NCBI GenBank assembly: GCA_010094045.1 | Contig: ML986623.1 | Coordinates: forward strand, 13,912-28,286 | DNA from: Lojkania enalia | Lineage: Eukaryota > Ascomycota > Dothideomycetes > Pleosporales | Reading direction: 5' to 3' | DNA length: 14,375 nt | Shown here: positions 9,005 to 14,375 of the stretch, piece after piece | Layout of the letters: the number at the start of each line of letters is the position of its first letter | How positions within the stretch are numbered: position 1 is the first letter of the stretch | Program-made: the position numbers and the translations under genes | Notes under the pieces: model-generated | The model's database searches: none | Seen by the model: only the letters and a program-made list of their open reading frames with translations | What the model was told of the DNA's origin: nothing

Positions 9005-9919
9005 GACTATTATACTTTAACTACTCTTATAAAGTTAGAAAAAGTAAGATTAGTTAGACTATTCTAGTTATAAGGAAAGAGATACCTTTAGTAAGTAATA
9101 TAGAAAACTTATATAAGTAGAATATTAGAATTAGCTAGTAAAACTACCTCTTTAGAAGTAGGTATAATAACTATATTTATAAGAATATAAAATAAGTTAG
9201 TATAATAATAGGAATAACTAGTTCTAGTAGATAAATAAATAAGAAGCTTAAAAGAGATTTAGAATAGTTTTCTTAAAAGTCTTAAAAAAATATAAGAAAT
9301 AGTTAATAATAAATAAGAAATAGAACTTATAGGAATTATCTAGAAATTTAAATAGGTTAAAAAAGTACTACTAATAATATATTATTAGTAATAAATTAAA
9401 TTAATACTATTTAATAAGTTTAATAAAACTAGATCTAAATTTAAAGGATTTTTAGTAATAGTAAAAATTTATATTAATACTAACCTAGATATTATCTAGT
9501 ATAAAAATAAAAAAGTATTATTTATAGAAGTATACCTAATAGGTAAACTTTTTAACTAGTTCTAGTCCTTTCTAATAGATTTTAAGAACTACGCGGAAGA
9601 ATACTAGAAAAGTAAAACTAAAGTAATATTTATAAGCTTAGTATACTTCTAATAGAAACTTAAACTAGCGTTTAAAGATATTAACGAAGTATAAGTAGTA
9701 GAAGATAGACTTTATAACTTAGTTTAACTAGAATCTATTATCTTATATATATTAAGCTTTTAATAGCTCTTAAATAAAGTTATATAGGACGATTATAATA
9801 TAATAGTAAAGTTCTATAGAGGATTGAAAATAGAAATAAGAAGAGTAATAATATATATAGAATAACCTTAAAACTTAGTATTATATTTTTAACTAGTAAA
9901 AAGAATTAATAATAAACTA
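9005..9919 (+). pseudogene. gag: Gag of a second Ty3/gypsy element, 3'-truncated by the Fot element
   Basis: The frame starting at 9005 stays in phase for 305 codons with stops only at Gln/Trp positions. An N-terminal helical, Gln-rich part (to about 9400) is followed by the classical Retrotrans_gag fold. Landmarks are FNKTRSKFKGFLV (about 9419-9457), KKVLFIEVYLIGKLFN (about 9511-9558), a DINEV and VEDRLYNL segment (about 9679-9722), and IIVKFYRGLKIEIRR (about 9803-9847). It ends at RINNKL, which matches the family segment RIDNRLYE just before the zinc knuckle. The next bases are the TA target and left terminal repeat of the Fot element. It is a different lineage from the gag at 1381-2655, and no continuation is found after 11769. 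Confidence 0.85.
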
Positions 9920-9921
9920 TA
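9920..9921. repeat. TA target site, left side of Fot element
   Basis: TA directly outside the left terminal repeat, with a matching TA at 11768-11769. Tc1/mariner/pogo elements insert at and duplicate TA. In DNA this rich in TA the match alone is weak, but its position at both ends of the 67-bp inverted repeats supports it. Confidence 0.7.
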
Positions 9922-9988
9922 ACATATTCTACTATTAAAGCGGCTAAACTATCGAAGCGGCTACTTTTTCTTAGTATTACAAATACTA
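9922..9988. repeat. Left terminal inverted repeat of Fot copy 2
   Basis: Matches the reverse complement of 11701-11767 at 56 of 67 positions by eye. Ten of the eleven differences are transitions, as RIP would leave, and one is a transversion. The core GGCTACTTTTTCTTAG is identical on both sides and would be the likely transposase-binding part. Confidence 0.92.
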
Positions 9989-10019
9989 CGTACGAACTAT
10001 AATAAATCTATAATACGAC

Positions 10020-11684
10020 CTTCTATTAATTTAACAAGGTAGAATTAAGCTTACCTTACAGGCGTATAAATTAGGCTAGTTTAAGAGCGTATAACGTGCT
10101 GCTATAGCTTTTAATATATAATATTAACAACTCTCTACTCGACTTTATAGAATTGCGTTTCGCTCTTATATATAACTAAATTATTAGAAGCTTATAGTAA
10201 CTAAAGAATAAACAATTATATAATATATTCTTAACCTTAATTTACAAGGATTTACGCCCCGGCTATATAAGGTAGTAGATATAATAGATAAACTATTAGG
10301 TATATATGGTAGAATATTTATAGGAAAGAATTAGTCTAAATAATTTATAGCGCGTATAGATAAGCTTAAAATAGCCTTTAATTAAGTAAAGAATTGCTAA
10401 AGAATAAAATAAGAGAATCTAGAGGTTATTAACGTATAGTTTAAGCTTATATAGAATACAATTGCAAAATATAGTATATATAATAATAATATCTACAACT
10501 TTAATAAGATAGGCTTTTAGATATGTATTATTAGTACTATAAAGGTTGTTACAGGTTTAGAATATTATATAAGATCTACTCTTATATAGTTAAGTAATTG
10601 TAAGTAGGTTATAATTATTTAGAATATTTATACTACTACGTATATAACCCTACTATTTATTATTTATAAAGGACGCGTCTATATCTCTATATAGTATAAA
10701 GAAGTAGGTATACTGTACAATTGGAAAATTTTAGTCTCTAAGAACGGTTAGATAAATAATACACTTAGCTTTAAGTAGCTAAAGTATTTTAATAAGTATA
10801 TAAAGATGCGTTAGGTAGAGTTATATAGGCTACTTATTTTAGACGGCTATAAAAGCTACCTTAACTAGGAATTTAAAGATTACTACCTTATATAAAAGAT
10901 CCTAACGCTTTATATACCTTCTTATTTATCGTATATACTTTAGCCTTTTAATATAGTTTACTTCTTACTATTAAAGCTAAAGTATTTATAGCGTATATAA
11001 GATTTAACGCGCCGACGCGTCTACTATATTAATAAAAAAGGCTTTCTTCCAGCCTTTAAGGACGCGTTTTTTAATGTATTTATATATAAAAACTATTAAA
11101 AGGCCTTTAAAGTAATAGGAATTATTCCTCTAAACGCGTAGGTTATATTAAATCGCCTTAACATATAATTATATACTCTACTAGAACTATTTCTATAAGA
11201 AGACTCCTAATAGTTTAAAACTCTAAGTAATATATATAAATTTAGGTTATAATTAATACTTATACGAAAGTTCTTTATACAATTACTAAAAGAGGTATAA
11301 GAAGGATTCTTACAGCTTATAAAAGGTGCTGAGTTAATATTATATTAGAATATACTTCTTTAAGCTTATAACTCTAAGTTTAAAAGGTAATTAGAAAAAG
11401 TAACTAAGCGTAAAACGTATAAAAGAAAGTATATTTAGTATAATAGTATAGTATTATATAGTAAGGGATTTTTATAAATAGCTGCTAAAGTATCTATAAG
11501 CTTTCAGCCCTTTAAGAAAACTTATAGTACTAATACTTAAGAAAGGGCTTAACCAGCTTAACGCTACTATAGTAACTATAGTAAGACTAGATATAACGCT
11601 CATACGTGCTAAAAAGATAGTAGGGAAAATTCTAAATTAGATAAAAGTATATTATATATAGAATCTCTTATTAGTATTAAGTAA
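10020..11684 (+). pseudogene. Fot/pogo transposase (family A, copy 2), full length but RIP-inactivated
   Basis: One frame holds phase for about 555 codons, near the usual length of 500-560 residues. Order: a psq-type helix-turn-helix start (GRIKLTLQAYKLG, from 10038); a CENP-B-like second DNA-binding part (LNLNLQGFTPRLYKV, about 10220-10270; FIARIDKLKIAF near 10350); the DDE domain from IYNFNKIGF (10491); LILDGYKSY around 10835-10860 with this Asp intact; a degraded QPLDVG motif; RRRVYYINKKGFLPAFKDAF (around 11005-11075); and a C-terminal knuckle, YYSNYSKTRYNAHTC (from 11565). First and third catalytic Asp are now Asn, and many TAG/TAA codons stand for Gln or Trp. Start is approximate because no ATG survives; the TAA at 11682-11684 is the likely original end. 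Confidence 0.9.
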
Positions 11685-11700
11685 ATTAACTTTTTATATA

Positions 11701-11767
11701 TAGTATTTGTTGCGCTAAGAAAAAGTAGCCGTTTTAATAGTTTAGCTACTTTAATAGTGGAATATAT
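11701..11767. repeat. Right terminal inverted repeat of Fot copy 2
   Basis: Inverted partner of 9922-9988, starting 17 bases after the transposase stop and followed by TA at 11768-11769. See the left repeat for the comparison. Confidence 0.92.
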
Positions 11768-11769
11768 TA
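11768..11769. repeat. TA target site, right side of Fot element
   Basis: TA directly outside the right terminal repeat. The sequence beyond is copia integrase on the minus strand, not a continuation of the gag to the left. Confidence 0.7.
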
Positions 11770-14279
11770 TCCCTAGTATTAAATATCTATTTTAGTTTTA
11801 GAATTAGTACTTAATATATATTTATACTCCTATATTATAAGAGTTTTCTAATTAGTACTTACAACGCTAGTTTATTACCTCTTAATAGAGTTTTATCTAA
11901 AATTTACGCTCGCGATCCTATAATCTAAAGGTAAATAAGAGATAGTTTATAGCTAAAAACGGCCTTATATAAGGTTTTAAATTAAAGGTTTATAATTAGC
12001 ATCCTATTAAGTAGATATATTACTATATAAGCTAATTTGTTAGTATATTTATTAGAGATATTATCTTCTATTATAAGAGCACGCGTGTATGTTATAATTT
12101 AGTATTTTACTTACTCTACTAAACTATTCTACTTAGGTATATAAGGTACGCGAGCTTTAATTACAATTCTTTAATTAAGTAATACTTCTATAAGTTCTAA
12201 AAAGTTTAAGTTATTATCTATATAAATATATACGATCTTTCTTTTATACTATTATTTAATTTTTACTAATAGTATTTTAAAGGCTTTTATAAGGGTAGAT
12301 TTTAACCGATCGTATATTATAAATCTCTTATACTACTAGGATACCTAATTAACTATATAAAATAGGTATTTCTTATTATTATAGTATTTTTTCTAGTCCT
12401 TCTAAAGTTATATAATATTAATTATAATTCTCTTAAATAGTTTAGTAGTTGGGTAAAGTTAACTATACTAGCTAATCTACTATAATAACTTCGCTTATAT
12501 ATATATCTAGTAATCTCGCTATACTAGTACTTCTTAATCGCTTAACTAAATACCCTTAACTACCTAAGGTAGGACTAATACTAAATCTCTACCTAGGTGG
12601 CCTAATAATTAGTATATTTCAGCTAAAGAAATAATTTATATTAGTTACTAGCGATAGAAGAGCTTTTTCTTAATTACTACAACTATGTTATATCTAGAAA
12701 GTAAATTAAGTAGAGGCCTTTTTACTAGGTCTATATTTAATAGCTAATAGCTGTTAAACAACTCTAAATAATAAACGATATTATAGTAATTATACTAGTA
12801 AAAGTAATCTCTACCTAAGTTAAACTAGATACTCTATTCTCTATTTCTAATTAGAGCTATAATATTAGTTAGCAACTAAAGAATATAAGCGACTTTTATT
12901 AGCTTAATATCTCTTAAGCCTGTAGAAGAATTAATTATAATTATAATAGTACCCTATTTTAATATAGGATATATACTACCTTCTATAGCAATTTTATCTT
13001 TAGAATTTACTATCTAAATAGTCTACTAACTAAAAACCTTAGAGTTATATATATAGATATTAGAATCTAAATTAAGTATCTACTAATTTAGAATACTAGT
13101 ATCTTCTTTTTTAGGGGTAGTACTCGCTGAAAAATTGCTCCTTTAAATTACCTAGATATTTCTCTAGAGGCTAGCAGCTTTTATAGAGGTTTTACTATTA
13201 AATAAGGATTTTAACTTCTTATATTTTTCTATATTTATCTTTAGAGCATTCTTTTTCTCCTAGTTATTCTTATTTAAGATATTATCTCGGGCTTTTAGTA
13301 TTTCCTAATCTAGTATCTAGTTTAGTAGCCTAATTAATTTATTTATATACTTACAATTATTCTAGAAGTACTACTTCTTATAGAAGTAGGGTAGTAGAGT
13401 ATACGATCGTAAACTAGATTTTTCTTAAAGCTGCTGTATAGTACTATTAGAATTTACTTAAGGAATTAATAGATATTATAAAACTATAAATAAGCCGAGC
13501 ATCTTCTATAGATTAAAATATCTATAGTAATTAGTATATTAGTATACTAATTATTTAATCGTAGGAATTAGTTAATTAATCCTACCTAGCTTATTTTTAG
13601 CGTTAATTAGTACTATATAGATTAGCATCTATACCTTATCTTTCTTAGCAACTATTAGAAGAAAATCCTCTTCTACTCTAAGGCCCTAAACTTCTATTAA
13701 GCTAGCAGCCTTAGTATAATAGATTACCTAATTCTACTAATTTAGCTACTTCTCTACCTCTCTATTAGTTAGGTACTTAAAGAGAGCTTAATATTTCTTC
13801 TAGATTAGTTACTTCCTCAACTTAATAGTAGGCGTTAACTTTTTCTATAAGATTCTAAGAATCTTATAACTAGTTATATTATTATTAAGTATTACTTTAT
13901 ATTGAGGCGATATTATTATTAGGATATTATTATATATAATATAGAGAGTATTATTAATCTTAATCTAATTCTTTCTTTATTAATTATACTAGTTTCTTAT
14001 CTAGTTCTAATCTATTATTTATATTAAGGTTATCTCCTTATATATAACTCTACTAGAGGGGTATCTTTCTATTTCCCCTTCTAGATTTATCTTTAGGGTC
14101 CGGAACTTACCTATATTAGGGAGGGAAGATTCTAGCCTATAGATTTTAACCTTTTTAAGAGGTACGCTTAGATTTAAATATTCTTATACCTTTAACCTAC
14201 TAGCTATTAGTTTATACTATTTAAGCTAATTCTTCTAATTACTAGAAGTACTAAGTATCTTCTTCTTAGATATAGCTAT
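11770..14279 (-). pseudogene. Ty1/copia gag-pol, N-terminal two thirds, degraded
   Basis: On the minus strand a single frame stays in phase over 836 codons. It may start near 14279, where ATAGCTATA could be a mutated ATGGC start. Gag of the fungal copia type follows: SPQYKVIL (about 13890), REVEK and VIYYTKAASLIEV (13760-13690), then EEDFLLIVAK. A knuckle-like segment lies near 13400-13350. The protease reads LNLDSN (13076-13059), from an original DSG-type site. GAG-pre-integrase shows LLGHLGRDLVL (12608-12576). The integrase shows IYIDNN (around 12215), with the DNA-binding Asp kept, and YIPKxNSLVE (12140-12110), with the catalytic Glu kept; the first Asp is Asn. After KTLYKAVFSYKLSLIYL the frame reaches VLILKLK and IFNTRD and ends at the Fot junction. 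Confidence 0.87.
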
Positions 14280-14375
14280 AGAGGAGTGTACAACCGTTAT
14301 AATACTAGAAATATACTGGGATATATTAATACTAGAGAATAAAATAGCCTTAAATACGATGTAGCGTGTTAATAG
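11770..14375 (-). mobile_element. Partial Ty1/copia retrotransposon, cut off after integrase, RIP-inactivated
   Basis: Read on the minus strand it runs from the right edge of the window through gag, zinc knuckle, protease and integrase. It stops at the Fot element before the reverse transcriptase and RNase H. Protease then integrase then (missing) RT is the copia order and separates it from the gypsy elements on the other strand. The 96 bases from 14280 to the window edge should be leader or LTR; I could not identify an LTR end or a primer-binding site there. Confidence 0.85.

Larger units (their letters stand above)
9922..11767 (+). mobile_element. Full-length Fot1/pogo DNA transposon, family A, copy 2 (1846 bp)
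   Basis: Bounded by 67-bp terminal inverted repeats (9922-9988 and 11701-11767) and TA on each side. Length and a single transposase ORF filling most of the element match Fot1-like elements of filamentous ascomycetes (about 1.9 kb). It retains more G and C than copy 1, with several CG-containing sites such as ACGCG triplets still present, so it has suffered less RIP or arrived later. The flanks do not belong to one pre-insertion sequence: gypsy gag on the left, copia integrase in the opposite direction on the right. Confidence 0.92.

Noticed and set aside
13720..14110. Alternative minus-strand frame giving a Gln-rich protein upstream of the copia protease
   Set aside because: It looks open once stops are read as Gln, but the neighbouring frame carries recognisable copia gag segments and continues without a shift into protease and integrase.
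1..14375. A ciliate-like code in which TAA/TAG mean Gln
   Set aside because: Many TAA/TAG codons do fall at Gln positions, but others fall at Trp, Asp codons became Asn, ATG is lost, and the LTR pair differs only by transitions. Mutation explains all of this; a changed code does not.
1..14375. Mitochondrial or plasmid origin because of high AT content
   Set aside because: All recognisable content is nuclear-type retrotransposons and Fot/pogo elements. No mitochondrial genes, tRNAs or mobile introns are seen, and the RIP pattern is nuclear.
1..14375. Small host genes such as secreted effector genes embedded in AT-rich repeats
   Set aside because: I looked for stretches with normal base composition, an ATG start and a signal peptide and saw none. 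The open frames that exist are short and lie in shadow frames of the degraded elements.
1..14375. CRISPR arrays, rRNA or tRNA genes
   Set aside because: No regularly spaced repeats, no rRNA-like stretches and no cloverleaf with conserved tRNA boxes were seen; the organism is a fungus.

Overview
This window looks like nuclear DNA of a filamentous ascomycete (Pezizomycotina). It is an AT-rich block made entirely of transposable elements inactivated by repeat-induced point mutation (RIP). CA and TG dinucleotides are nearly gone, TA is in excess, and ATG is almost absent (about 16 on the + strand by eye). Every coding frame I could follow keeps its phase for hundreds of codons, with TAA or TAG where the protein families have Gln or Trp. 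No gene here looks functional, and I see no host gene.

Layout: (1) 1-346, the 3' end of a Fot1/pogo-type transposase (family B), followed by a small tandem repeat. (2) 466-777 and 7976-8660, one internal piece of a second Fot/pogo transposase (family A, copy 1), split in two. (3) 778-7970, a complete Ty3/gypsy chromovirus inserted in that transposase. It has two 279-bp LTRs, a 5-bp target duplication (AAACT), a polypurine tract, gag, and a pol with protease, RT, RNase H, integrase and a C-terminal chromodomain. A 1.08-kb region of unknown role lies between pol and the 3' LTR. (4) 8661-9004, nothing recognisable apart from one small inverted repeat. (5) 9005-9919, the gag of a second, unrelated gypsy element, cut off at its 3' end. 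(6) 9922-11767, a full-length family A Fot/pogo element (1846 bp) with 67-bp terminal inverted repeats and TA on both sides. (7) 11770-14279, minus strand, a Ty1/copia element covering gag, zinc knuckle, protease, GAG-pre-integrase and integrase. It is cut off just after integrase at the other edge of the Fot element.

History as read from the sequence: Fot copy 1 is more AT-shifted than Fot copy 2 over the same stretch and is older than the chromovirus that splits it. The two chromovirus LTRs differ at about 27 of 279 positions, all transitions, and 24 of these have A/T in the 5' LTR. The full-length Fot element joins halves of two different retrotransposons, gypsy gag on the left and copia integrase on the right. 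A single clean insertion does not explain that, so recombination between Fot copies is a reasonable guess. I found no new functional system. The value lies in a well-resolved nested transposon stack with a clear mutation signature.
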